64,000 nt of DNA, from positions 58,058,231-58,122,230 of the forward strand of contig NC_090763.1 of assembly GCF_036898095.1 (NCBI RefSeq), given 5' to 3'. Numbering within the stretch: the stretch's first letter is position 1; every line of letters starts with the position of its first letter. A program made the translations under genes and the position numbers. Of the stretch, positions 22,983 to 33,012 are shown one piece after another. Source of the stretch: Palaemon carinicauda. Its lineage: Eukaryota > Arthropoda > Malacostraca > Decapoda > Palaemonidae. A model generated the notes under the pieces. The model worked only from the letters and a program-made list of their open reading frames with translations. It ran no database searches and was not told the origin of the DNA.

Positions 22983-24428
22983 TGACTCACCATTAAGAGG
23001 GTGGACATCCCTGACAATTTGGCTTTTGGCCTTACCTGGGGTACTACTTATTGTGCAGGTTAGTGCACAAATAAGGAGACCCTAACACCTCACTAAACCT
23101 GCTAAGCATGGTCTGCGGCCTACGCAAGCTGTGTGTGGTGAGATACTAGCAATGTGACTGTCAAGGTAAAAGTTATTCCGAGTCTTGTGGGAATAAACAA
23201 GGAGACACCTCAACAGGGTATGGGGGCGCAACAGTATTGGTACAATACAAGGTTACACAAGGGGCAATGGTTTACCTGTAGAAGCTTTAGGTCAGCTTGT
23301 GCAGAAGACCCCGGATGCTGATTTCCCCAAGGGAGGGGAGGATAAAGAAAGGAAAAAAGCCAGACATTCCTTTTCATTTATTCATTCAGACTAAGACCCG
23401 GGTAACCAAAGCCCTTAACCTTCTGCTACTTGTCCAATAAGGAACTTGAGGTACTAAACCAGCTGTTGTGCAACCAGTTGCATACACCTGCTATGAAGGT
23501 GGGGTGAGAAACTTGTCTTCCAACTGCCGCTATAAAATGGAAGTTGGATGAGTATGTTACAAATCGGTAACCTAGGATAGCCAGTACTCCTTAGAGGAAG
23601 CGAATCTCCTTAGTGATTGCTTTCGGGCAAAAGACAAGTTGGTAACGACCAATCTTACACAACTACTTCCAAAAGATAAGATTGAGATGTATCTTCAATC
23701 CATATTTGGACAGGTAATGTCTGCATAAGTCCATCTACGGAGGACCAGTAACACAGACCAGGGAGGCAAACAAACACACGGTCGTAGCCCGAATTATTAG
23801 TTGTGTCCGGATCTTGGTTGGAGAACGTTGATAAACGTTCGTAACTGAGACCTCCTCCTTCCTATGAACTATGAAAATGTTAGTACTTCTTCGTCTCCTA
23901 TTGGCAAAACTGGTACAATATAAGTTTCGAATGTTCCCTTCCAGGAAACAAATTTGCTTATGTGAAGTTTTTGGTCTCACTATCTTTTTTAAAAACTAAG
24001 ACCTCCGATTGGAAGTTAGGAAGGAACTGCTTGGGATGAAGGTAGACCACATATCCAGTAGGTCTGGTTATGGGAAGAAAGAAGAGTAATGCATAAACTG
24101 GTTTCCCGTAAAGAATATAGCCATCAACATTAATGATTTATTAGAACAGTTTTTTAATTGTAAGATGATCTATAGTCCTTGTCAGCAGAAAGATCGTTTG
24201 CTCGCATATGCGCATGTCCGTCTGCAGTCATGCATTGGTAACATCTTTGCCTCCGGGTAAACATTTGATGAGTCTGAGCCCACTTGCAGGAATAATGTAT
24301 GTGCAACAAATCACAACATTATTGCCCAAGGATTTGATTGTTGACTAGCTGTAGTATTTTTAAGATGTGAGCACATGCGCCCACGAAAACATAACATACA
24401 GCTAGTGTAGCGATCATACCTCCGTCGG

Positions 24429-24630
24429 TTTGCCTGCCCACTCTGTGGGTGGGGCTTGCTAACATACACAAACGTGATGAGAAGCTAACAAAACTTGTCT
24501 GGCTGCCTTGTAGGCAGGGCTTGTTAACATTCCTAAACATAATGAGAAGCTGACAATGTTTGTTTGGCTGCCTTGTGGGTCGGGCTTGTTATCATTCGTA
24601 AACGTAAGCAGAAGCTAATACTGTTCACTT
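24429..24630. repeat. 65-bp tandem repeat, three units
   Basis: Units start near 24431, 24501 and 24566, each with GGCTGCCTTGTRGG, GGGCTTGTTA and AATGAGAAGCTRA. Inside the family 2 element. Confidence 0.8.
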
Positions 24631-25159
24631 GGGACTAATGGCTTGAAATAATGACCTTGTAAGCATACTGTATATATCACAAGCACGTTGATGAGTGCTC
24701 TAAGAGCTGCCCATTCCATCGGGCAACAAAGACCAAAGAAAATAACCCAGGATTATATTTCACAAAACTCGGAGTTTAACGAGAAATCATTGTGTCCAAG
24801 GGTACACTGACGCATGTGGCTGACTCAAGCCATTGGTAGTAAACCATATTTGTGGGAATAACCCTAAAGTCTTGTCTTGGCAGGAGTGTATGCTCCATAG
24901 GAGTTCGTTTCAGCCTTTTATAGTTTTAACGAACTCCTAGAGTTGTGTAAAACTTCTCAGGGACGAGAGTTACCCATGAAGAAGCGAAGTCTCGCGTAAG
25001 GGTTTGTTGTCCCACAACGCAAAGAACACAAAAGCTGGCGGGAGTCCGCAAAACGCTGGCAAGTGCTCGCAAACGCCAGCGAGAATCAGTGGATGAGAAT
25101 TTGAAAATGCTAGCATTGAATCCTACCTTTACGGGTAGACCCAGTAGTGTATGCTTCTC

Positions 25160-25440
25160 TAGCGTTGGCAAGGCGAGGGTCTCACACGAGGCGAGAGTCT
25201 CACATGAGGTGAGGGTCTCGCACACCCGCCATGGATACTAAGGCGAGGCGGGGGTCTTGCAAACCCGCCATGGGAACTCAGGTGAGGCAAGGGTCTCACC
25301 AATGTGCCTTGAGTACTCGGGTGAGGCGAGGGTCTCACCAACCTGCCTTGGGTACTAAGGCAAAGCAAGAGTCTCGCACAAGGCAAGAGTCTCGCACAAA
25401 GTGAGGGTCTCGCAAACCCTCGCCTCAGGTACTAAGGGAG
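25160..25440. repeat. 39-40-bp minisatellite
   Basis: About seven imperfect units with GGTACTAAGGCGAGGC, GGGTCTCGCA and ACCCGCCATG, spaced 39-40 bp at 25233, 25273, 25311 and 25350. It lies where gag would be, matching the repeat expansions in gag of other DIRS copies here. Confidence 0.8.
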
Positions 25441-26174
25441 GTGGGCAACCTGGGTTGCTCGCAAACCTTCGTCAGGCAGTAGTGCTGAAACTAAGGTCCT
25501 CTTAGTACTCGGAGTGGTGAACAGCCTTATGTCATCTCCTCGGATGCGAACGAAAAAGGCTGTGCTTAACTTGAAGACCAGCTGTTTCTTCATAGTTAGA
25601 GTTAGAAACTATGAGGCGCAGGTCCTAAAGAGCTTGACCTCACAAAGCTTTTTTGTGCCCAAAGGCATGATGCGGCTATAACCCTGATGAGTTAAGGCCT
25701 ATGAGACTCATCGACGAGAGAAGAGGCAGCCGTAAGCGGTCACTCTGAGGAGTTCTTGCCAGCCACTATTCATGTTCGTCCACCGAAGCAGAGCGAAAGT
25801 TGGGCGAGCAGTAGAGGAAGAGGCCAAAGACCTCTTGCTATCTTTCTTGCACAGGGAACTCATGAGCCAAAAGGAAGGCAGCTCTAAAAGCAATGGGCAT
25901 TTTATTAAGGTTTAGTCCAGTTTCTTTTAACCGTAAACCGGTTAAAAATGTTTGGCAGGAGAGAAAAACTACGTCTTTACTCTACCGAGCCGAAATAAAA
26001 AGTGATGCTTAGCCGCTAGTGCTGATGTGAGAGGGAGGGTTAACCTACCCTGCTCCCCCACTTACTAGTGGTGGGTAGTTATACCCTAACAAGAAAGCTT
26101 ATTAGCTTCTCAGCTTCACCGAAATAATACTCCATAGTAAAGAGCGGAAGGTTTATATTTTGCGCTGGAACAAA

Positions 26175-26531
26175 ATATTTTTGAAAGATTAGATTTACAT
26201 CAATAAAACTTACTGGAATTCACATACTGAATACCATATTGCCATGGAAGGGGGAAAGGGGTGAAAACTGTAATAATAATAAAAGGAATAACATTATCTA
26301 TATAATTTTCAAAACAATGCAAATAACATTCTACGATAACTTAGAGAATAACAGTGCTAAGGATGGTCAAAAGTTTTCCTAATAATAATCATAAATCAAA
26401 AGTAATCAGAAAATTAGAGAAAACATTGTTACGATCCATAAAATTACTGTACTTACAACAGCTACAACAAATTATGAAATCTAGTGATAAAAAAATACTA
26501 CAGTTACTAATCTTTCTAATTTCATTCACAG
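26175..26531. other. Intron DNA before the last host exon
   Basis: AT-rich; ends in the acceptor TTTCATTCACAG (26520-26531). Nothing else recognised. Confidence 0.6.
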
Positions 26532-26689
26532 GAATTTGCAAAGGAAATGGTGTGGCACCGTACCTCGACCAGCAAGCAGTCAACGGCACTAAAATACAAT
26601 ATGGTTATTCATGGCAAACAGGAGATAAAGCAACTGACAACATCTACATAACCTCGATTGAACTCTGGATCACCCCGCAAGAGTCTTAA
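26532..26689 (+). CDS. Last coding exon of the secreted cysteine-rich protein gene
   Basis: After the acceptor CAG (26529-26531) two bases complete a glycine codon from 13655, then 51 codons run to TAA (26687-26689). The phase agrees with the 13164 exon, which supports one transcript joining 4198-4356, 13164-13655 and 26532-26689. The C-terminus (GYSWQTGDKATDNIYITSIE, then LWITP) is beta-strand-like and contains one NGT sequon. There is no membrane anchor, so the product is probably secreted. Function unknown. Confidence 0.75.
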
Positions 26690-27981
26690 GTGGTTGTTAC
26701 ATCACCATAGAATGAATACAGTCACTTGATTCATTTTTGTAAATTAGCTTCACAACATCCATTCATCATCATGAGATTTTCATTTGTTAGCTTTACCCCT
26801 TATAGGAGTAAATGTGAATGGCGTTCTGTACACTCTCGTCTCTCCTACACTTTTTACGTCCGAACTCCTAGAGGATCTACGTTTTCATCTACTGTATCCC
26901 CTTTTTCTATGATTTCTGGAAACTTGCTTCAGGTCTTCATTCTGCTACTTCTATATCAACTACTTGGCTGATCAACTGTGCCTCATGTATTCTCATCACA
27001 CATTACAGTAATGCAATTACATAAGCATATTTTGTAGTACAAAAACTTATCTCTAAGCTCATAGCATGTTTTGTCATTTTTTTTCCAGTCACTATGCATC
27101 CACAAATCATGTATATATTTCCATTCTTCGTACTGATAACCATGCTTACTCATTAAAATTATTTTAAGGTTAAATTTGATAAAATTACAGCATAGAGTAA
27201 GCAGAAATTTCTATAAGAAGTCAATACTAATTCTTCCATTTAAATAAGTATTGTAATATAAGACTAAAATAAATTTCTCTCAATTGTTATAAGATGTTAA
27301 TTTCCAGTATATAACCTTTGAAACTAGAATATAATCATGTACATTTATCATATAAAGGAACATATACTGATGTACTTACAGTATTTGCCTTTTTCACGGA
27401 CAGGCGAGAATATTTTGAGAAAAAAAAAAAAACTAATTACTATATTCAAATTTATAATCCTTATTTATCCTTAAATTACGTATTCAACTATATGCAACCT
27501 TAATATCCTCTAATCAACTATGAGTGAGAAATAAGAAATTCAGGAAGAAAGATTATTAGAATGTAGTTTAATAGGGGCATTACCCTACATATAATTTTTA
27601 ATGTTTAATTTGTGCCTTCACCAAAGCCCTGCTGCCCCTGGCCCAAAGCGATAAATTAGGTTTGGGCAAATCAAAATGTTCCTTCAAATAAGAATGGTTT
27701 GAAAAACCAATAAGTATAATCATATTTTATTACGAAAAAGAATGAACACAAATTACATGAACACTTGAATGGTCTTGAAAAAGTTCAGACCTTCGGTGGC
27801 TACTTATAAACTACATTTGGCATTGCACTTTTAATCGTCTGGAAGCAATGAAAATTTGAAATAAAAAGTTTAGCTTATGAAAAACACCAAGCTTTTGTAC
27901 ATAAATGTTTTATAATATATTGAATTGTATAAAAACTTCAGGCACATCAAAATAGGTCACTAATGAAACCTAGGATAATCC
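26690..27981. other. 3' UTR and spacer between two convergent genes
   Basis: Holds the likely 3' UTR of the plus-strand gene, with AATAAA at 27268-27273, and of TMEM216 on the minus strand, with AATAAA (plus-strand TTTATT) at 27726-27731. Both signals are candidates only. No other coding sequence recognised. Confidence 0.5.
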
Positions 27982-28395
27982 TCATGACTTACTTATAGTA
28001 ACTATTCCTAGGAAAGCAAACATAAGTTCTACTGATTGAAATATTAGCTGAATTGAAATAAGGATTACCTCAATTCTCAAAACATAGGTTTGCCATAATA
28101 AAAGGTACAAAACGGCAAGCACCGAGGGAGCTGTGAATATGATAGATAATGCCAGTGGCATAATTTGCTCTACGAGATTACCTTTTTTCCCCATAAATAT
28201 TCTTACAGACTCTGTACCAACCAAAAATAACATAAGAAACACTTCAGCCACAATATTTCCTTTTGGGTAAGGGAGTATAGATGTTTTGAAAATAAGTAAC
28301 AGAAGCTCGCATATTAAAAAGGCGGTTAAATACCACCCATTGAGGTAAAGAGTGATCTGGTATGGTAAGCTGGAGTGACTATTTGTGAGCACCAT
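27982..28395 (-). CDS. TMEM216: TMEM216, ciliary transition-zone membrane protein
   Basis: A 137-aa protein with four hydrophobic segments and almost no loops. Signature stretches are LYLNGWYLTAFLICELLLL, SILPYPKGNIVAEVFL, GTESVRIFMGKKGNL and LLLWQTYVLRIEVILI, which line up along the whole of animal TMEM216 (human protein about 145 aa). TMEM216 acts in the tectonic/MKS complex at the base of cilia, gating entry of membrane proteins; loss causes Joubert and Meckel syndromes in humans. I chose ATG at 28393-28395 because an acceptor (TTTGTTGCAG) sits 8-10 bases upstream and the longer open frame runs into intron sequence. A 5' UTR exon must lie further right. The coding part is in one exon. Confidence 0.93.
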   Translation of the reverse strand: MVLTNSHSSLPYQITLYLNGWYLTAFLICELLLLIFKTSILPYPKGNIVAEVFLMLFLVGTESVRIFMGKKGNLVEQIMPLALSIIFTAPSVLAVLYLLLWQTYVLRIEVILISIQLIFQSVELMFAFLGIVTISKS

Positions 28396-28972
28396 TCTGG
28401 TACCTGCAACAAAAGAAAAAAAATGAGCAAAGAAGGCTTCAAAGATAAAGAAAATAACATTATCTTTTATGCCTTGATAATGTGAATACAATACTGTACT
28501 CACTTTATTTTCTTATACTGTAATCATTACTTTCCATATTAGATAATAACCAACTAGAGCACCTCAAGTATTAGTCCTGTTAAACTGAGTGACTTTTGTT
28601 GGAAATATAAAATATAAAGGATATCTTATGTATATAAAAAATATCACCTTACAAATTCCAATTTTATTTCTCTGGCATCACCAACGGACAAAATGTTGAA
28701 CCAATACAACCTCATTCCTAGAGTTTAACTAGCAGATGAGGCAACTAAACTTAAGGTGTCCTTCTTATACTCACTTAGCTTCCTTTTTCTTCTTAAACTT
28801 TACTAAGAAAAAAGGTCTTCTATTTAAGGGGTAAAATGAAGGAAAAGCTAGTTTTTCTCAGTTTTCGTAGGTTTATACAACTGTAACTGTTGATTTTACT
28901 TGTATAAACCTATTGCAACCTCTCAGCTTTGGAACTGAAAACTATGCCAATAAGTATGTCATACTTGTTTAT
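28396..28972. other. Intron or upstream region of TMEM216
   Basis: Starts with the acceptor of the coding exon on the minus strand (AG at 28404-28405) and is AT-rich without recognised features. The upstream exon was not identified. Confidence 0.5.
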
Positions 28973-29123
28973 ATTATTATTATTATTATTATTATTTGCT
29001 AAGCTGCAACCCTAGTTGGAAAAGCAGGATGCTATATGCCCAGGGGCCCCAACAGGGAAAACAGCCCAGTAAGGAAAGGAAACAAGGAAAAAAATTAATT
29101 GTTTTAAGAACAGCAACAATATT
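28973..29123 (-). mobile_element. LINE-like 3' tail, interrupted by DIRS copy C
   Basis: An (ATT)n run (28973-28996) followed by GCTGCAACCCTAGTTGGAAA and GCAGGATGCTATATGCCC, the same dispersed repeat as at 41043 and 61465. Read on the minus strand it is a 3' UTR ending in an (AAT)n tail. The repeat appears to continue after the DIRS element at 35646. Confidence 0.75.
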
Positions 29124-29320
29124 AAAATGTTATTTTGATAATAAAATAAATTTTTGAATATACTTACCCGGTGATTATAATAGCTGCAACTCTGTTGCTC
29201 GACAGAAAACTCTAAGGTAAAACTCACCAGCGATCGCTACACAGGTTGCGGGTGTGCCCAACAGCGCCATCTGTCGTCCAGATACCCAGTACTCAATGTA
29301 AACAAAGACTCAATTTTCTC
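29124..29320. repeat. Left (3') ITR of DIRS copy C
   Basis: From about 29172 it is the inverted partner of 35473-35622; outer bases AAAATGTTATTTTGATAATA occur complemented in the ICR. Confidence 0.95.
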
Positions 29321-29366
29321 CTCGTTCCACTGCGTCTCTATTGGGGAGGAAGGGAGGGTCCTTTAA

Positions 29367-29459
29367 TTTATAATCACCGGGTAAGTATATTCAAAAATTT
29401 ATTTTATTATCAAAATAACATTTTTCAATATTTAACTTAGCCGGTGATTATAATAGCTG
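29367..29459. repeat. Internal complementary region of copy C
   Basis: 29367-29420 complements the left element end (29124-29177) and 29417-29459 complements the right end (35603-35645). Together with the left ITR it makes a foldback of about 300 bp. Confidence 0.95.
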
Positions 29460-29863
29460 ATTCACACCCAGGGGGGTGGGTAGAGACCAGCAATATATGT
29501 TTACATTATTATGAGCTAAGAGTTTTTTATTTCATTTTAGAAGTTATCAAAATAACAAAAACAAAATAAATAGGTACCTGGTAAGGAAGTCGACTTGAAC
29601 AATTACTCTGCCTTTTTAAGTACGTCTTCCTTACGGAGCCTCGCGATCCTCTTAGGATGCTGATCGACCCCTAGGATCTGAAATATCAAGGGTTGCAACC
29701 CATACAACAGGACCTCATCAAAAACCCCTAATCTAGGCGCTCTCAAGAAATGACTTTGACCACCCGCCAAATCAACCAGGATGCGAAAGGCTTCTTAGCC
29801 TTCCGGACAACCCAAAAAACAACAATAAAAACATTTCAAGAGAAAGATTAAAAGGTTATGGAA

Positions 29864-31042
29864 TTAGGGAATTGTAGTGGTTGAGCCCTCACCCACTACT
29901 GCACTCGCTGCTACGAATGGTCCCAGTGTGTAGCAGTCCTCGTAAAGAGACTGGACATCCTTAAGATAAAAAGACGCGAACACTGACTTGCTTCTCCAAT
30001 AGGTTGCGTCCATTATACTTCGCAGAGATCTATTTTGTTTAAAGGCCACGGAAGTTGCGACAGCTCTAACTTCGTGTGTCCTTACCTTCAGCAATGCTTG
30101 GTCTTCCTCACTCAGATGGGAATGAGCTTCTCGTATTAACAGTCTGATAAAATAGGATAAAGCATTCTTTGACATAGGCAAAGATGGTTTCTTAACTGAA
30201 CACCATAAAGCTTCAGAAAGGCCTCGTAAAGGTTTAGTTCGTTTTAAATAGAACTTAAGAGCTCTCACAGGGCATAAGACTCTTTCTAGTTCATTGCCAA
30301 CCATATTCATATTCGATAAGCTTGGAATATCGAACGATTTCGGCCAAGGTCGAGAAGGCAGCTCGTTTTTGGCTAGAAAACCAAGTTGTAGTGAACATGT
30401 AACCTTTTCTGACGAAAATCCGATGTTCTTGCTGAAGGCATGAATCTCACTGACTCTTTTAGCTGTGGCTAAGCATACCAGGAAAAGAGTCTTTAAGGTG
30501 AGATCTTTCAGGGAGGCTGATTGTAGCGGCTCGAACCTGTCTGACATGAGGAATCTTAGTACCACGTCTAAATTCCAACCAGGTGTAACCAAACGACGCT
30601 CCTTCGTGGTCTCAAAAGACTTAAGGAGGTCCTGTAGATCTTTATTGTTGGAAAGATCTAAGCCTCTGTGACGGAAGACTGATGCCAACATGCTTCTGTA
30701 ACCCTTGATAGTGGGAGCTGAAAGTGATCGTTCTTTCCTCAGGTATAAGAGGAAGTCAGCTATTTGAGTTACAGAGGTACTGGTTGAGGATACAGATACT
30801 GACTTGCACCAGTTTCGGAAGACTTCCCACTTCGATTGGTAGACTCTAAGGGTGGATGTTCTCCTTGCTCTAGCAATCGCCCTGGCTGCCTCCTTCGAAA
30901 AGCCTCTAGCTCTCGAGAGTCTTTCGATAGTCTGAAGGCAGTCAGACGAAGAGCGTGGAGGCTTTGGTGTACCTTCTTTACGTGTGGCTGACGTAGAAGG
31001 TCCACCCTTAGAGGAAGACTTCTGGGAATGTCTACTAGCCAT
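29864..31042 (-). CDS. DIRS tyrosine recombinase (copy C)
   Basis: 392 aa from the ATG at 31042; integrates the circular cDNA in place of a DDE integrase. The N-terminal core-binding domain spans about residues 45-150 (GFSKEAARAIARA, IADFLLYLRKERSLSAPTIK). The catalytic domain has the first arginine at R196 in AKRVSEIH, H323-x-x-R326 in RTHEVRAVATS, W349 and the nucleophile Y359 in FASFYLKDV, the full tyrosine recombinase set with normal W-Y spacing. The frame stays open upstream to 32518 across pol; I take that part as overlap rather than recombinase. The gene overlaps pol by about 270 nt in another frame. No damage seen, so it could be active. Confidence 0.93.
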   Translation of the reverse strand: MASRHSQKSSSKGGPSTSATRKEGTPKPPRSSSDCLQTIERLSRARGFSKEAARAIARARRTSTLRVYQSKWEVFRNWCKSVSVSSTSTSVTQIADFLLYLRKERSLSAPTIKGYRSMLASVFRHRGLDLSNNKDLQDLLKSFETTKERRLVTPGWNLDVVLRFLMSDRFEPLQSASLKDLTLKTLFLVCLATAKRVSEIHAFSKNIGFSSEKVTCSLQLGFLAKNELPSRPWPKSFDIPSLSNMNMVGNELERVLCPVRALKFYLKRTKPLRGLSEALWCSVKKPSLPMSKNALSYFIRLLIREAHSHLSEEDQALLKVRTHEVRAVATSVAFKQNRSLRSIMDATYWRSKSVFASFYLKDVQSLYEDCYTLGPFVAASAVVGEGSTTTIP

Positions 31043-33012
31043 CGAAGTACCTCGGTGAACCATTCTCTCGCGGGCCAGAGGGGAGCAACTAGCGTCAACC
31101 TTGTCCCTTCGTGAGAGGCGAACTTCTGCAGTACCTTGTTGACAATCTTGAACGGTGGGAATGCGTATAGATCTAGATGTGACCAATCTAGGAGAAAGGC
31201 ATCTATATGAATTGCTGCTGGGTCCGGGATTGGTGAGCAATATATTGGGAGCCTCTTGGTCATCGAGGTTGCAAAGAGATCTATGGTTGGCTGGCCCCAA
31301 GTGGCCCAAAGTCTCTTGCATACATCCTTGTGGAGGGTCCATTCTGTTGGAATTATTTGTCCCTTCCGACTGAGACAATCTGCCATGACATTCAAGTTGC
31401 CTTGGATGAACCTCGTTACTAGCGATATGTTTAGACCTTTTGACCAGGTGAGCAGGTCCCTTGCGATTTCGTACAACGTCAGTGAGTGGGTCCCTCCTTG
31501 CTTGGAGATGTACGCCAAAGCAGTGGTGTTGTCCGAGTTCACCTCCACCACTTTGCCTTGAAGGAGAGACCTGAAGCTTTTCAAGGCCAGATGTACTGCC
31601 AGTAGCTCCTTGCAGTTGATATGCATTGTCCTTTGACTCGAGTTCCATATTCCCGAACATTCCCGACCGTCTAATGTCGCGCCCCAGCCTACGTCCGATG
31701 CGTCCGAGAAGAGAACGTGGTTGGGAGTCTGAACAGCCAGGGGCAGACCCTCTCTGAGGCTGATACTGTCCTTCCACCACGTCAGGCAAGACTTCATCTT
31801 CTCGGAAATGGGGATCGAGACCGCTTCTAGCGTCTTGTCCTTTTTCCAGTGAAATGCTAGGTGATATTGAAGAGGACGGAGGTGTAGTCTTCCTAATTAC
31901 ACAAACTGTTCCAGGGATGATAGCGTCCCTATCAGACTCATCCACTTCCTGACTGAACATCGTTCCTTCTTCAGCATGTTCTGGATACATAACTGGGCTT
32001 GGCTTGTTCTGGGGGCCGACGGAAAAGCCCGAAAAGCTAGACTGTGAATCTCCATCCCTAAATACACAATAGTTTGGGATGGGACCACTTGTGACTTTTC
32101 CATATTGACAAGGAGACCCAATTCCTTGGTCAGATCTAGAGTCCACTTTAGATCCTTCAGACAGCGACGACTGGAAGAAGCTCTGAGAAGCCAGTCGTCC
32201 AAATAGAGGGAGGCTCGGATGTCCGCTAAATGAAGGAATTTGGCTACATTCCTCGTCAGCCTCGTAAACACAAGAGGAGCTGTGCTTAGGCCAAAGCACA
32301 GGGCTTGAAACTGGTAGACAACCTTTTCGAAAACGAATCTCAGAAAAGGTTGGGAGTCCGGGTGGATGGGGACGTGGAAGTAGGCGTCCCTTAGGTCTAA
32401 AGAGACCATCCAGTCTTCCCTTCTGACCGCTGCTAGAACCGACTTTGTGGTCTCCATGGAGAACGTCTGCTTTGTGACAAAGACATTCAGCGCACTGACG
32501 TCTAGCACCGGCCTCCACCCTCCTGTCTTCTTTGACACCAAGAAGAGGCGGTTGTAGAATCCCGGGGTTTGATGGTCCGAGACTTTGACCACCGTTCCCT
32601 TCTCTAGTAAGAGAGACACTTCCTGTTTCAATGCTCGTCTCTTGTCTTCCTCTCTGTACCTGGGAGAGAGATCGATGGGAGACGTTGCTAGAGGGGGTTT
32701 CCGTACAAACGGGATCTTGTACCCCTCTCTGAGCAACTTCACAGATTGTGCATCTGCGCCTCTCTTTTCCCAGGTCTGCCAGAAGTTCTTGAGTCTGGCT
32801 CCCACTGCTGTCTGAAGAAGCTGGCAGTCAGACTCTGCCCTTAAAGGACTTGGTTCCTTTCTTCTTTCCTCGTTTCCCTTCGGCACGAGCACCTCCTCTG
32901 CTGGAGGCTCTGCCACGAAAGGGCGGAATAAAACGGGACGCTGGAGTGTCCATCCTTGGTCTAGCTGACAAGGTAGGCAAAGGGGTGGCTTTGCGAGCTG
33001 AGGACGCAACAA
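30769..33012 (-). pseudogene. DIRS pol: RT, RNase H, methyltransferase-like; one internal stop (copy C)
   Basis: 748 codons in one frame, overlapping the gag end by 185 nt. RT motifs are complete: VSLDLRDAYFHVPIHP (A), FGLSTAPLVF (B), YLDDW (C), then the VNMEKS motif. RNase H follows with its acidic residues in LFSDASDVGWG, NCKELLAVHLAL, VEVNSDNTTAL and NVMADCLSR. Then comes TIDLFATSMTKRLPIY with YAFPPF, a methyltransferase-like domain typical of DIRS1 relatives. A single TAA at 31897-31899 splits RT from RNase H; copy A has TCA at this codon. Unless read through, the stop separates the RT from its RNase H. Confidence 0.92.

Larger units (their letters stand above)
22645..26174 (-). mobile_element. 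DIRS family 2 copy 1, internally deleted
   Basis: The left end (GGAAGTAATTGGTATTTTTC, then TAGCTATTTATAGGGG) and right end (about 26030-26174) are inverted and diverged copies of each other. An ICR at about 22886-22982 joins the complements of both ends. Around 23400-23530 it matches the region downstream of YR in family 2 copy 2 (CTTCTGCTACTTGTCCAATA). At 3.5 kb it is about half the length of copy 2; no RT or RNase H motif could be found, and the interior has two minisatellites. Non-autonomous and old. Confidence 0.8.

Noticed and set aside
26726..26971. 81-codon plus-strand ORF after the host gene stop
   Set aside because: Lies in the presumed 3' UTR and resembles nothing known.
31042..32518. 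N-terminal 490 codons of the long recombinase frame as a separate domain
   Set aside because: It overlaps RT and RNase H in another frame and shows no recognisable motif, so it is not annotated as protein; kept as a finding because it stays open.
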